Below are positions 41,901 to 51,279 of a DNA stretch of 64,000 nt, one piece after another. The stretch's first letter is position 1; each line of letters begins with the position of its first letter. The notes beneath the pieces were generated by a model. That model saw nothing but the letters and a program-made list of their open reading frames with translations. It ran no database searches and was not told where the DNA came from. This stretch comes from Symsagittifera roscoffensis (Eukaryota > Xenacoelomorpha > Acoela > Convolutidae), in assembly GCF_963678635.1 (NCBI RefSeq), contig NC_087064.1, forward strand, positions 49,399,346 through 49,463,345, written 5' to 3'. The translations under genes were made by a program, and so were the position numbers.

Positions 41901-43513
41901 CAGATGCTTTTCAGCAAGGCCCAGTAATGATCACTAAGATACACGCCTACTTGTTGAAGGAGGTGAACCTGGCGGAAAATGCCGGAGAAAAGACAGCTGA
42001 GTTCGTGAACAGAATGTGTCAGGTTACTCTGGAAACCTTCTGGACCCAGGAAGTGAAGGGACAGGAGGGATTTGAAAGGACAGACAGCATGCTAGAAGGG
42101 TTGGGAGCCGGATGGACCGCGTCCTTCTTGGCAAAAGTTTACCCGAAAGTCTCGCACTATTTGATAAAGGAATTCCTCCAAGCAGTAGTGAAAGTATCGA
42201 TAGTGGAATTAATAGCCTTGTTCGTGACGTTCGGAGCGGAGAGTTTTGTAAAAGGACCGGCGATACTGCTTACGGATGGAATACAGAACCTGCGACTAGA
42301 TGGACTTCTGACACTGATCGCAATAACCCACGGAAACTTGGGAGGACTGATGAAACTGGCACGTTGTCCAGAGCAGATGAAAGAGAGAGTGAGGAATTTG
42401 GATATGAAGAAATCCACAGACTTGTGGAACAAAATAAGAGACCTGAGACACACTCTTATCCAGTATCTCTTGCAGCAGAATCGCTTTGGAACCGGAGAAG
42501 ACGAGACAATTGAAAGAGAGGAAGATGTTAGACGACATGTTGGAGGCATGCCGCTGTTAACAGATTTGAGCTTAGCTATGAGAATCGATCCCTTGGCGCT
42601 GATCAGAGGAGTCACGGAGTTCGTGACAGTGATCTATGGACCAGCAGTCACCTTTGCGTTCCCTGACGTTAAAGTGGAAGCATATAGGAGGTCGGTGTTG
42701 CACCTGAACCTCATATCGGCAGTGGACGGTAGTACACTGAACTGGTGTGAGCAGCACGCATTGCGAGAGCTCATGAGTGAAGATCTGTTATTTGCGAAAA
42801 TATCGGAGCCAGAGATGACAGTCATCAATTTTGACGATCACTTCTGTGACCGCATGGGAGAAGTAGAAAGAGGGCACATCGAGGTGTTTCCAAAGCTTTG
42901 GAATCTGAGGCCCTATGACAAAACGAATGGTGAAATGACCAGAGTGCCTCGTCTCACAGCAGCCTATCACAAAACGAGAGAAGAGACGAAGGACTGGGGC
43001 GATTACAAGAAGCTACCGGAGGCAATCCCTGAATTCCCTCTGATAAGAAGGATGCTGCTCGGAGCAGTCTCCGTAGTACAAACTCCTAGATTGAGAGCAT
43101 TCGAAACCAATGAAAGGAGAGTAGGGAATTTCATGGGAACGATGGATCCATACTTCGTAGGGAGAAATGCCGCCGTGTTGCAGTACACACGATTTGCATA
43201 CACGGATCAAGGGACGAGAAGGCGAATAAGCAACGCCGCTACTCCCAAGCCTGGAAGATTTGATGAGGAATGGAAAGGACTAGGCTTAGCTCCGATGAGA
43301 ATGAGAGGCAGGACAGAATTGCCTGAAGCCTCATTGATCCTGACCAGTGTGAGGAAGGAGATGAAAGTTGGAGGAGCATTGCAGACGAGAACTTTCCTAG
43401 CACTCTTCGGCTGCGAAGAAATCAAAGTGGTCCATGGAGAAGAGGAAGATAAATCGGCCGGTACATTGCTCATACCGAGATTCCATGAAGAAGCCGACAA
43501 TGACGAACAATGA
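38993..43513 (+). CDS. E1 second polyprotein, SGNH-hydrolase piece (1,506 aa)
   Basis: A coiled-coil start (residues 1-65), a disordered stretch, then an SGNH/GDSL-type hydrolase domain: HLILGDSLVRVL with Ser 245 in GDS (243-245), LVGTND (292-295), and DGIHF with Asp 388 and His 391. These correspond to family blocks I, III and V, so a Ser-Asp-His catalytic set is possible. Beyond about residue 540 there is a large region shared with E2 but with no assigned domain. It contains FAGINDHLH and ALSPGYAHLP, reminiscent of a second, degenerate SGNH-like fold, and a hydrophobic stretch near 1060-1100. No signal peptide and no typical Env cleavage site is seen. It ends at TGA 43511-43513; the same frame then stays open to 47440. 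Confidence 0.8.
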   Translation: MNDQLRSTKKELDDMTKTMLAMEEDRDMWRKLFEDCNKKQGQEIERLRQEYKERSEQAALTTSIEKVIPARDIPRGQSPMELLTPREMSQTTETRLPAETNRVTIPDPSDTLGDPVVEQTVIKLIETAGRLVANKNAPGSGVTAPYGTIDDTGRVQLSQTVIRQGMSNVTPLMGNSRIPERKVRKMPAKKVSRVIDVQKNNQLKYNFTGVPETDPRACFNRATWSPAVNLQQPPLGTSHLILGDSLVRVLSNLRTSWVTTVMAFGGATIAQLYRMVELMNPGKIPNVMILVGTNDISRGSDEQEALWESMMVCLFTTLWQKFSCAVLTVCTVPMNARSLTASGRRHNEGVMRWNNILRNLANRNAGRMILMDIEHELRAMDQARLTTDGIHFDSVEGQAWLNRVFQERLDELEAELFDTGVLKEEGTVSDTVITTFVPPNLETRLGTVPAVTNYRQQSSGEPGRRTDVQDRLGEAPMRRTIHPRKRIGPVNQPIEEAAGTSRSDTRSETTSTSREERPSRGSLMWSRSIPSPWHIYKDELMKLDLQRVSFIEDARRMLNGATLSVSRLYSITGVDWLIAASINFSSTTALRFADLEGLPSNNTIGPVNARPLQDVRLNHDERNREERPGRFLMARAPIGQHVKIFRQLTTPPGHVKERVYPKLVNQDGDAQRYGGLTAIKKDETIFAAYDKAEMRKAKIMVVANSEFVYTSKSLFWPDVIMLAAVDLDLLQSVSLAIGVQRQTEMNPITIVFAGINDHLHSRGFLSRLRDPATAENAVWPAIKDILESMGEVVDATKEGSFNKVTLRVVFALSPGYAHLPDGLKFVYAMVALLSEGKYDVIISAPNCMIEMENMRPLKAELPAVWSDISNAMRGFKDHALHMLVLDEVLGLELSNFNRQLKLKPGIDDDHRVITAMSNDLWFRAMEVASEDTRRKNSLETRAHLEAMVLRTKPEANQWLHLNPRVAALGADAFQQGPVMITKIHAYLLKEVNLAENAGEKTAEFVNRMCQVTLETFWTQEVKGQEGFERTDSMLEGLGAGWTASFLAKVYPKVSHYLIKEFLQAVVKVSIVELIALFVTFGAESFVKGPAILLTDGIQNLRLDGLLTLIAITHGNLGGLMKLARCPEQMKERVRNLDMKKSTDLWNKIRDLRHTLIQYLLQQNRFGTGEDETIEREEDVRRHVGGMPLLTDLSLAMRIDPLALIRGVTEFVTVIYGPAVTFAFPDVKVEAYRRSVLHLNLISAVDGSTLNWCEQHALRELMSEDLLFAKISEPEMTVINFDDHFCDRMGEVERGHIEVFPKLWNLRPYDKTNGEMTRVPRLTAAYHKTREETKDWGDYKKLPEAIPEFPLIRRMLLGAVSVVQTPRLRAFETNERRVGNFMGTMDPYFVGRNAAVLQYTRFAYTDQGTRRRISNAATPKPGRFDEEWKGLGLAPMRMRGRTELPEASLILTSVRKEMKVGGALQTRTFLALFGCEEIKVVHGEEEDKSAGTLLIPRFHEEADNDEQ

Positions 43514-43585
43514 CCATCGAACTCGAATAAGGATAAGTCAGAAGGAGATGACGGACAGGGTGGAAGCCGTCAGACTGAAGAACCC

Positions 43586-46500
43586 ATGCAACAAGATCAA
43601 GCTGGTGGGGAAGACGACAGGGCATCGACAGGAGGAGCATCCAGCCTGGATTTTAACATCTTCAGTGATCTTGAAAACAATGCGGATACGTTGGAAGCAA
43701 CTGAGCCAGCGGATGAAGGCACCTCGACACTGGAGCCTCCGTCAGCCTTTATGGAAATGAAACGGAATTTGCCGGAGAGCAGCTCTCCTGGCAATTCAAG
43801 AAATAACGACCAGAGAATCCTTATGGAATCACCTCGAAGGAGAAGAATAGAGGCCTCAGCCAGAGTACCTTTCTTGGGAACGCTGCCCGAAGAAGAATGG
43901 GAAGTACATCACCGAGACCACGAGAGTAGGACGGGATGTAAGCTGGACAGAGTGGCGTTCATGGAAGAAGTCTGGACTGTGATTCAGAGCTATGGGACCC
44001 AGTCCATTCTCAAAACAGGTCTCAATCAACCCTTGATGAGAGAAGTACTTGACAAGCTTGATGAGTGTGAAGGGAGACTGAGTGAGTTATTGATCGACTC
44101 AGCCACTGATGAGAGTGAAGCGAATTCTCCCATCAAGATGACACCGCAGGACAATGAAGGAGAGGTGGTGTACCTGTCAAGGACCAGGAGAGGAACGATG
44201 CGATCAAAAATGGTGATTGATAAAATCAATGCGATGAAAATGAAGTTAGGCAGCAGAGTGATGCCGAGGAGAATTGGAAAGACGAAAGTGGATTCAGAAA
44301 TATCGATGAAAGCTGGTAACTCAGCGAAAAGGAAGCGAGTCGAAGAAGTTATGGATTTGGGGCAGGGTGATTATCAATTGTCCGGCACAGATAGAATATT
44401 AACTGATATAGCGATGGTGCCACCCATTCTCATGGCAGGGATAAAGTCAACCGGTTATAAATCCAAAAGGAGTGACCGCACTCTGACTGGAGCAACTTTA
44501 GAAATGGAAATACTCAGTCAATGTGGAGAGAGTAAAATGAGGGACTTCAAGCCATCTCCCATGAATCATGGAAAGGGAAGTGTTGCAGGACAACTAACAC
44601 CAGTGGAATACAACAGACTAACAGTGTCTGAGACAGTGTCGATAGATGAACCCACCGGTGGATACATGGAGATGTTGGAATACCGAAACTCGGCTAGAGG
44701 GTATGTAATGGCCCTGGAAGACGAAAAAGCCATGGAGGGTTATCTGGAAACAATGTTGCAAGGCACCACCCTCAAGCAGAAGGCGTATGGAACTTTGGCG
44801 TCGTCTGACGTAGAGGCGGAAACGATCGAGCAGTTAGTGAGCCTTCCATGGAAAGCAGTAGTATTGAGGTATTTCGAAGAAGAAATGAGGACTACGCCAA
44901 GAATACATGCTCTCGTGGCAGTACCTTACGTAAGGACAGAGTTACAACTCAGGTTCGCCTGGTGTATGATGGGACTGAATCGCGAAGAATATGATTCAGA
45001 AGAAAGAAAGAGATCAAAAGAAGGAAAGGTTTTCCTTATGACGAACCTGAGGGATCTGATAGTCCAGGAGGGAGCAGCAGTAGCGTGTGCGAAGCGGAGA
45101 GACGCTCTCTGTTTCATTAGATTCCTGATAGAGCAGATTTCAGTACCTGCATTAAACACTTGTGTTAAAATGTTGAGGGAAGGCGATGAGCGAACGAAAG
45201 CCTTGTTCTTGCTAGCACTGCTGGACATGCAGCAAAGTAAACCGATGAGGGTGAACATGAAAGAACCTGAAGAATTGGAACCGATGAAAAAGATAGATGA
45301 GATCAGAAGATTCTCAAACAAGGAGCTGAGACTCACTAAAGAATCTATGGGAGCATTGCCGAAGTCCAGTGAATACTGTGGACCGATCAAGAAGAAGTCA
45401 TATAGCTATGTGTCTGGGACCTTAGGGATAGCGTACTATCCTTTCCTGAGTGAAGACATACGCGATTGCTTCTTTGATTATGAGCAGGTGGTATTACTAA
45501 GATTCTGGACGTCCAGAATTGTACCGATTAAAAGCGTCAACAATTCACAGGCCAAATTGGGACTGGTCTTGGAAGAAGAGGTGACTGCACCTTCAGTACC
45601 AAAATCCGACAAGAGAGTGGAGTTTGGGTTGGGATTCTCAGATGAATTACTGAGAACGAGCTTGATGGCAGTGTGGGAATTGATGAGACCATCATGGTGT
45701 CCTAGTCCCAACGCTGACTCAATATTACGGGCGACACAAGACGTACAGAGGGAACTGAATGCAGACTGTAACCTGCGTGACCTCAACATCATATATAATG
45801 TGATGATAACAGCCTCTAAGAGCAACGGAGAAGATAAAGTGGAGTTGCCTGGCTGGGGACCAGAAGACTGGGTCATACCTGGTAGCTGTCTGGCGGAAGT
45901 CTGTGGACTAGAGGGTCACGTTTGTGGAAGTCTAGACTGTGTGAAAACCCTGGAGAAACAACACAAGCAGTTGACAGTATTGTTTGGAAATGTAGTGATG
46001 AAAGCAAGAACGGAAACGGAACTGATAGCAGATTGCCATGGAGGAACCGATGTGAATCTAGTGACAGCACTAGGATTCTACAGCATGTTTGGTTCTTTAG
46101 AGTCACTATTGAATCTAGAACAGAAACATGAGATGGTCACAGCCATCAGCGTAGAAGTATTCCCAGGAGTTCTGCAGACTGAGCAGAAGTATATAGGAAA
46201 ATGGAGGGAAGCAATCGAAACAGAGATGAACATCAGACACAGGGAAACTTATTGTAGACCATCAGGAGCACGATATTTGGTGGGCTCAACGTTGGCTCCA
46301 ATGTGCAAGAGCAGATATCCTGTACATTTCGTAGCTGTGGACGTAAAGAGTACAAGAGCGATTGTGGATCAAGCCTTCTCAGTGCCGAAGTGTGTGAGAT
46401 TAGCGAGGATGTCTGAAAAGTCTTACGAGTTACTATGTAAGATGTTCTCAGCAGTCCCAGAGAGAACCAAAGAGGAGTTGGAGTCAATACTGGGAAAGAA

Positions 46501-47440
46501 GTTCATGGGATATGTGAGCGGGAACTTCAGTGACTTTGAAAAACAGAAACAGAGAGGATCAACTGTCACAGATTACAATGCAGTAGATGAGAATGATGAG
46601 ATCCACCGAGTGATGATGGAAGTGGAACCATTGCTGGAAGCTTCGGGAAAACGGAATTGGAGGAGCATCATGTTGACACATGACGAGTTTCCTTGCCACT
46701 GCTTGCTGCAGACCTGGTGGTATCCCAAGCGTAGTAATCTGGTGTTGATCTGGGACTCTGGAGAGCTGCTCTCCATGGGTTTACCAGATTCATCACAGCC
46801 CATAACAATAGTGATAGTGGGAGTTATGATGGCGATACGATGGCTGGAAGCTCATGTGAGAGAAAATAATAGACAGGAGGCACCGACGAGAGAACAATTG
46901 CAGAAATTAGATTGTCTAAAAGATTTAGATCTTTTTGAGACAATGTGCAAAGTTCTAAACATTCCAATGGAAGTGAAGAAGATATGGGCAAGAAAACGAT
47001 TGATGCCATGGTTCAGAGCTAACATGACTGCATGGTTGTACGAGTATGCGAAAAAACACATGTCGAAGCATGGCAGAGTATACAGTGAATATCAGCTGGA
47101 CATTGGGGCAGGAGCTTTCAAGCGAGCTTTCGTGACCCATCGGAATGCAGTGACCACCGCTGTGAAAAGAATTTCCAGGACGAGCGAGCGTAGTGGAAAT
47201 GAGAAGGCAGAGATGCTGAAAGAAGATTTGGAGAGAAACGTGACGTTGTGTCTCCACAACAGCTTCTGTAGAAACAGAGAATCAAACGTGGATCCCCTAC
47301 CTTGCTGTAAACAGAGGGTGGAAGAGCAGAAGTGTTGGAGGACGGCTTCCAACAGCGTCAGGATAGTCAATGACGTGCTACAAGACACGGAAACCGAAAG
47401 TGCGGAGTCAGTGTCACAGGAGGAGGAAATGGAGCATTGA
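43586..47440 (+). CDS. E1 second polyprotein, C-terminal piece (1,284 aa from first ATG)
   Basis: In the same frame as the preceding piece and open from 43514, directly after its TGA. The ATG at 43586 is the first in the frame. It is colinear with E2 across the E1 insertion (49680-49184, then 24607-21418). Visible features: acidic N-terminus, a basic SAKRKRVEEV block (possible nuclear localisation signal) matched by KTRKRKREVEG in E2, a YSYVSGTLGIAY block, paired cysteines (HVCGSLDC), PCHCLLQTWWYP, and a cysteine-containing C-terminus (LCLHNSFCRNRES). No known fold is recognised. Conservation with E2 over the whole length implies past selection. Confidence 0.75.
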   Translation: MQQDQAGGEDDRASTGGASSLDFNIFSDLENNADTLEATEPADEGTSTLEPPSAFMEMKRNLPESSSPGNSRNNDQRILMESPRRRRIEASARVPFLGTLPEEEWEVHHRDHESRTGCKLDRVAFMEEVWTVIQSYGTQSILKTGLNQPLMREVLDKLDECEGRLSELLIDSATDESEANSPIKMTPQDNEGEVVYLSRTRRGTMRSKMVIDKINAMKMKLGSRVMPRRIGKTKVDSEISMKAGNSAKRKRVEEVMDLGQGDYQLSGTDRILTDIAMVPPILMAGIKSTGYKSKRSDRTLTGATLEMEILSQCGESKMRDFKPSPMNHGKGSVAGQLTPVEYNRLTVSETVSIDEPTGGYMEMLEYRNSARGYVMALEDEKAMEGYLETMLQGTTLKQKAYGTLASSDVEAETIEQLVSLPWKAVVLRYFEEEMRTTPRIHALVAVPYVRTELQLRFAWCMMGLNREEYDSEERKRSKEGKVFLMTNLRDLIVQEGAAVACAKRRDALCFIRFLIEQISVPALNTCVKMLREGDERTKALFLLALLDMQQSKPMRVNMKEPEELEPMKKIDEIRRFSNKELRLTKESMGALPKSSEYCGPIKKKSYSYVSGTLGIAYYPFLSEDIRDCFFDYEQVVLLRFWTSRIVPIKSVNNSQAKLGLVLEEEVTAPSVPKSDKRVEFGLGFSDELLRTSLMAVWELMRPSWCPSPNADSILRATQDVQRELNADCNLRDLNIIYNVMITASKSNGEDKVELPGWGPEDWVIPGSCLAEVCGLEGHVCGSLDCVKTLEKQHKQLTVLFGNVVMKARTETELIADCHGGTDVNLVTALGFYSMFGSLESLLNLEQKHEMVTAISVEVFPGVLQTEQKYIGKWREAIETEMNIRHRETYCRPSGARYLVGSTLAPMCKSRYPVHFVAVDVKSTRAIVDQAFSVPKCVRLARMSEKSYELLCKMFSAVPERTKEELESILGKKFMGYVSGNFSDFEKQKQRGSTVTDYNAVDENDEIHRVMMEVEPLLEASGKRNWRSIMLTHDEFPCHCLLQTWWYPKRSNLVLIWDSGELLSMGLPDSSQPITIVIVGVMMAIRWLEAHVRENNRQEAPTREQLQKLDCLKDLDLFETMCKVLNIPMEVKKIWARKRLMPWFRANMTAWLYEYAKKHMSKHGRVYSEYQLDIGAGAFKRAFVTHRNAVTTAVKRISRTSERSGNEKAEMLKEDLERNVTLCLHNSFCRNRESNVDPLPCCKQRVEEQKCWRTASNSVRIVNDVLQDTETESAESVSQEEEMEH

Positions 47441-48261
47441 CGAATGGTCGAGAAAACAAGAGGCGGCAAGAAAGAAAATTAGAAGAATTTAGAAGTTTTA
47501 GAACTTCTAAACGACGAAAAAAGAGGAGAACAAAGGAATGATGAAGAAAAGTCAAAACTCAGAATTGTTTTATGTGTGTGAAAAACTCAAGTGAGAAACC
47601 AAGCAACCAAGTTGTAATTGAAAACTGAAACATTTTGTTGAGTTTTGAAATTGTTGCATTTATAAATTTGCATTTTGGTTTTAGTTGAAGTGGCTTTAGA
47701 GACACTCACTTATTACTTATTTAGAAAGGCTTGAGGGAAGAGTATATTTAAATATTCCAGCCTGCATGATTGTTTTTAATCACTTAGGAAGACTGATCAC
47801 TTTGTGGTGACATGAAAAACTTGAGTAACTTCTTGAGGAGGGAGGTTGTTGCATTGTTCTTTCTAACCACAAGGTTTCTTGGTTTTAATATTCAGGACAA
47901 TAAACAAGCAAGATTTCCGAAGGGAAGGAGCATAGTAGGATAATTTTAGCTTGTTGGTTGGCAGGACTGTCCTGCAAGCCAACACCTTTTAAATCTAGGA
48001 GAAAAAGCTTTAATCGGGACATTGACACTGGAAGTCGGAAAATATGTTTTATCTTAAGTCATATCCTCAGAGTGCAGATTAATGAGAGAATTTGAAGGCT
48101 ATAGTGATGTAGTATGATGCCATTTATATTCTGCAGTGAGTCGATGTGACGTAGATAAAGGTAATTTCGTGCATTTTGTAAATTCTGTTCGATGACACTG
48201 TAACCATTTTACGAACATAGTGCGATTCAATGAGGACATTGACCGGACTGTCCGGGGAGTA
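47441..48261 (+). other. 3' non-coding region and candidate polypurine tract of E1
   Basis: 821 bp without coding capacity, purine-rich at its start (47450-47560). The bases just before the 3' LTR read GTCCGGGGAGTATG (48250-48261 region), a short purine tract rather than a long one. The same TCCGGGGAG string occurs four times in pol (34861, 34927, 34993, 37480). Confidence 0.5.
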
Positions 48262-49183
48262 TGTGACATTCGACCAGAATGGCCAAAATGCAATTTATGC
48301 AGACTTCGAATTTTTAGCAGTAGGCCTTCCGAGTTGATGATTTCGAAGGATTAACGACGTTATTCGGATGATTGGCAGAACGGTGAAGGTCAGGATATTC
48401 CCGTATTTTAAAATTTTAAATTTTCGAAGAGATGACGTAACATTTCTGAGAAACGTCAGAAACGGCCATTTTAGAAAAAGAACTAAGAAAAACAGAACAA
48501 CTTTATCTGTGATTGCGAACAGAACGAAAATCGAGATTAAAGAAAAACGACAACGAACTACAATAGCAGAGAACGTTCCAAGTTGCAACTATTGTGCTGC
48601 TACAATAGTTGCGGGGCCGTTGCCGACAACGGTGAAGGGTGAGAACCAGCCTTCCGGATTGGTGTGAAGTTGAACTTAAGGAGCTTGATTCACTGGATTC
48701 AAGAATCCGGAAGGGTTTCGGGACTGGAACTTTTAGCCTTTTATATAAACTTTTAGCTTCTTGTCATGTCCTGAATTGAATTTAATTAACAACTGGATTC
48801 ATTTTGATAAGGATGAGAAGCTAGGAGTGGGGGGAAAGGGTTGATCCATCTTCGATGGAGATGATGGTTTTTACCTACTGAACAAAAACAATAGTAATAT
48901 AATAAGTAGTAGCCCTGTTTTTAGGAGTGACCTCGTGGTCTGGGGATACTGAGACCCAGCCATGAGCTCACTAATTTTGCATGTAATTCAGTTAATTTGA
49001 GCGTTCTGGTCGAAGCCGGAGAGCAGTAACGTTTTTGTCGACCCGATGTAAGAAAGACCACCGAAAAGTACTGGCTTGGTAGAGACGGTGAAAAACATGC
49101 AAAGCTCTGTTTAGACGCTAGCCAGTCGTCTTAAGACTTAGTTTTGTTATCCGTCGATATGTATCTTCCGGGCGAATGTTACA
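48262..49183 (+). repeat. 3' LTR of E1
   Basis: 922 bp, the direct repeat of 24608-25529 with three differences by my count. It is followed by AATCC, and the AAT matches the three bases before the 5' LTR. Confidence 0.92.
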
Positions 49184-51279
49184 AATCCCTCCAACTCTTG
49201 CCTCCCCCCTGCTCGAGCCTTAAGGATATTAGTACTTTTAATCATATTACTAGTCCCAATCTTATCCCTTTTTAAATCATTAACTATTTTATCTACAGTT
49301 TTTTTGTTTCAGAGTAGAGCTGTCCTCACATTTTTCTTCTCTAGTCTTCGATCGTGAATTCCTCAGCTCTACCAGCTTGCTCAGCAGCTCTTTTCTCGCC
49401 TTCTCATCCAGGCCCGTTCCTATCAGAAGCGGTTCTCCAAATCTTACGACTGTGTCCCACAGTTCCTCCTTGAACTTGTCCAGCGTCGTCTCGCTGCCCA
49501 CTTCTTGATTGAATTCTTCCAAGAACTCCTGCCAAGCATCGTTCTTCAGAGACCCCAGGAATATGTCCCTGTTCCCTTCGAAAGTGTTCCTTTCCCTTTC
49601 CTCCGAGCTCAAGAGTATCATCCCCATATTGAAGGTCTCATTTGCCAATGGCAATTCCAGATTCTTCCGGGGGGACGGATTTAGAGGTGGGGTGGCAGAC
49701 TCAAGTCTTTCAACAGCTCGCTCAAGTCTTTCAACAGCTCTTGAGTGGTGAGCTCCTCCCCTGATGGCCCTGGTTCAGGCGTATTCCCCACTTCCATGTC
49801 TTCACCGGCTTCACTGAGAGTTTCATCCATACTCTCTTCTTCTGATTCATGTCTCCTTCTCTCGAGAATTTTGTTAAATCGGTCCTCAACGGGTCCACTC
49901 CTCTTGTCTCCAGGCGTGTCCACTGACAGTGGTGATGGTATCGTAGGGTCCAATTTCTTGTACTCCGTCAGGGCTACGTGCAGTTGACCTGCTGCATCTA
50001 GTTCTTTTCCCTCCTGTCTCCCTTCCACCTGTTCTAAGCCATAGGGTGCCCTGTATTTTCTCGTTGCAAATTTCATGTCGTCCACCAATGCGACGTGCCC
50101 CTCCATCACGATCATCCTGCCATCATCCCATATGGGTAGCATGTTCTCAAGTCCCTCCTGCTCAAGAGCTCTCAAGACCTTTCGCACCTCATATCCGGGG
50201 GGCTGCGAACCTCTCATCTTTTTCGCTCGCGTCGTCCACGAATTTACCTTCGCCTCGCTAGTATGGAAGTAGACCGCCGCCGTGTAGCCGATAAACAGGG
50301 GGTCCCAGTCATCAGTGAAATCCTTCTGCATTTCCTCCGTCGTCATCCTCGCCATTATGGAGGGAACTACCAAGGGACTGTTCATTCCTAAGGTCATCCT
50401 CCTGACTATTGGGAACTCAGGCATGGTGGCTGGGAGGATTTCTTTCTCCATTATGGTCTCCAGCTCCCTCTTCACCAGTGCGAAGCACTCCTTCCAGGCA
50501 GGAATTCTCAAGATTTCTCGTCCGTCTGCTGTCAATGGGTTCAAGTTCCAGAATTTGGGATACATTTCGATGGGACCCTCTCGCTTGCCTCCCATTCTAC
50601 ATTGCATTTGCCCCCTGAAGTTGTACACTATTAGCTCGGCATCTTTCACCTTTCCAAAGAGTACCGTGTTGCTCATTCGCCCTCTGAGCACCTCCTGCTG
50701 ACACCAATTTAACGCCGTCCCATCCAGTATACTGATAAGACTCAAGTGCGTTACAGAGTGACGATACGTTGTCACCAGGGGGTCTGGGAACGCGTACGTC
50801 ACTGCTGGACCATAAATGCAGGTCACCACCTCCTCTAGGCCCCGGATTATCCCCATTGGGTCCGACCTCATTGCCAGGCATAGGTCCGTCAGCAGAGGCA
50901 TCCCTCTATTCGTCTTCTTCCATTCTTCTCTCGAGGTTGGATTCTCATCTTCACCCGTCATGTGCCGATTCTGCATCATGAGGTATTGCACCAACAACGT
51001 CTTCAACCCCGCGGCACACTTGTAGGAGCTGGTTTCAATGCTCGAGTGGACTCTCCCCATAGACAGAGGCTCTCCATATTCCATTAATCGATGAAACGAC
51101 ACCAATTCCCCATGGGTCAAGAGTAATAGTGCCAGGTACCCATCAACTCGAAGTGTCTCCACTCCTCGACTAAACATGTATGCTGGGCCCATGTTGAACA
51201 AGTATCTGGGGTAAACCAAAATACAAAGCCAAGAGCAGGCTGATGGGCATGCCCAGTATCTCCTGCACGAAGGCTCCAA
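49184..51279 (-). pseudogene. E2 second polyprotein, middle piece with frameshifts
   Basis: Colinear with E1 from about residue 1080 of the 1,506-aa piece through the first 200 residues of the 1,284-aa piece. Open stretches are 51279-49681, 49654-49289, and a further frame from 49298 to the E1 junction at 49184. The frame changes at a four-base G run (51208-51211), at an unplaced site between about 49760 and 49684 near an 18-21-bp tandem duplication, and at a seven-base T run (49299-49305). Read past that run, the frame continues similar to E1 right up to the insertion point and stays in phase with 24607. Unlike E1, no stop separates the middle and C-terminal parts. Confidence 0.8.

Larger units (their letters stand above)
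24608..49183 (+). mobile_element. Young giant Ty3-type LTR retrotransposon E1 (24,576 bp)
   Basis: Two direct LTRs of 922 bp (24608-25529 and 48262-49183) bound the element. I count three differences between them, near 24909, 25176 and 25219, so the insertion is recent. LTR ends are TGTGACATTCG and CGAATGTTACA, an 11-bp inverted repeat with one mismatch. The flanks show AAT on both sides. Inside: primer-binding site, leader of nearly 3 kb, gag-pol in three frames (28499-38099), spacer, second polyprotein in three pieces (38496-47440), and an 0.8-kb 3' region. It is inserted in reverse orientation into E2. Confidence 0.92.

Noticed and set aside
38496-47440. Classical envelope glycoprotein
   Set aside because: No signal peptide, no furin-like site, no fusion peptide and no clear C-terminal membrane anchor. 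The position is env-like but the content is not.
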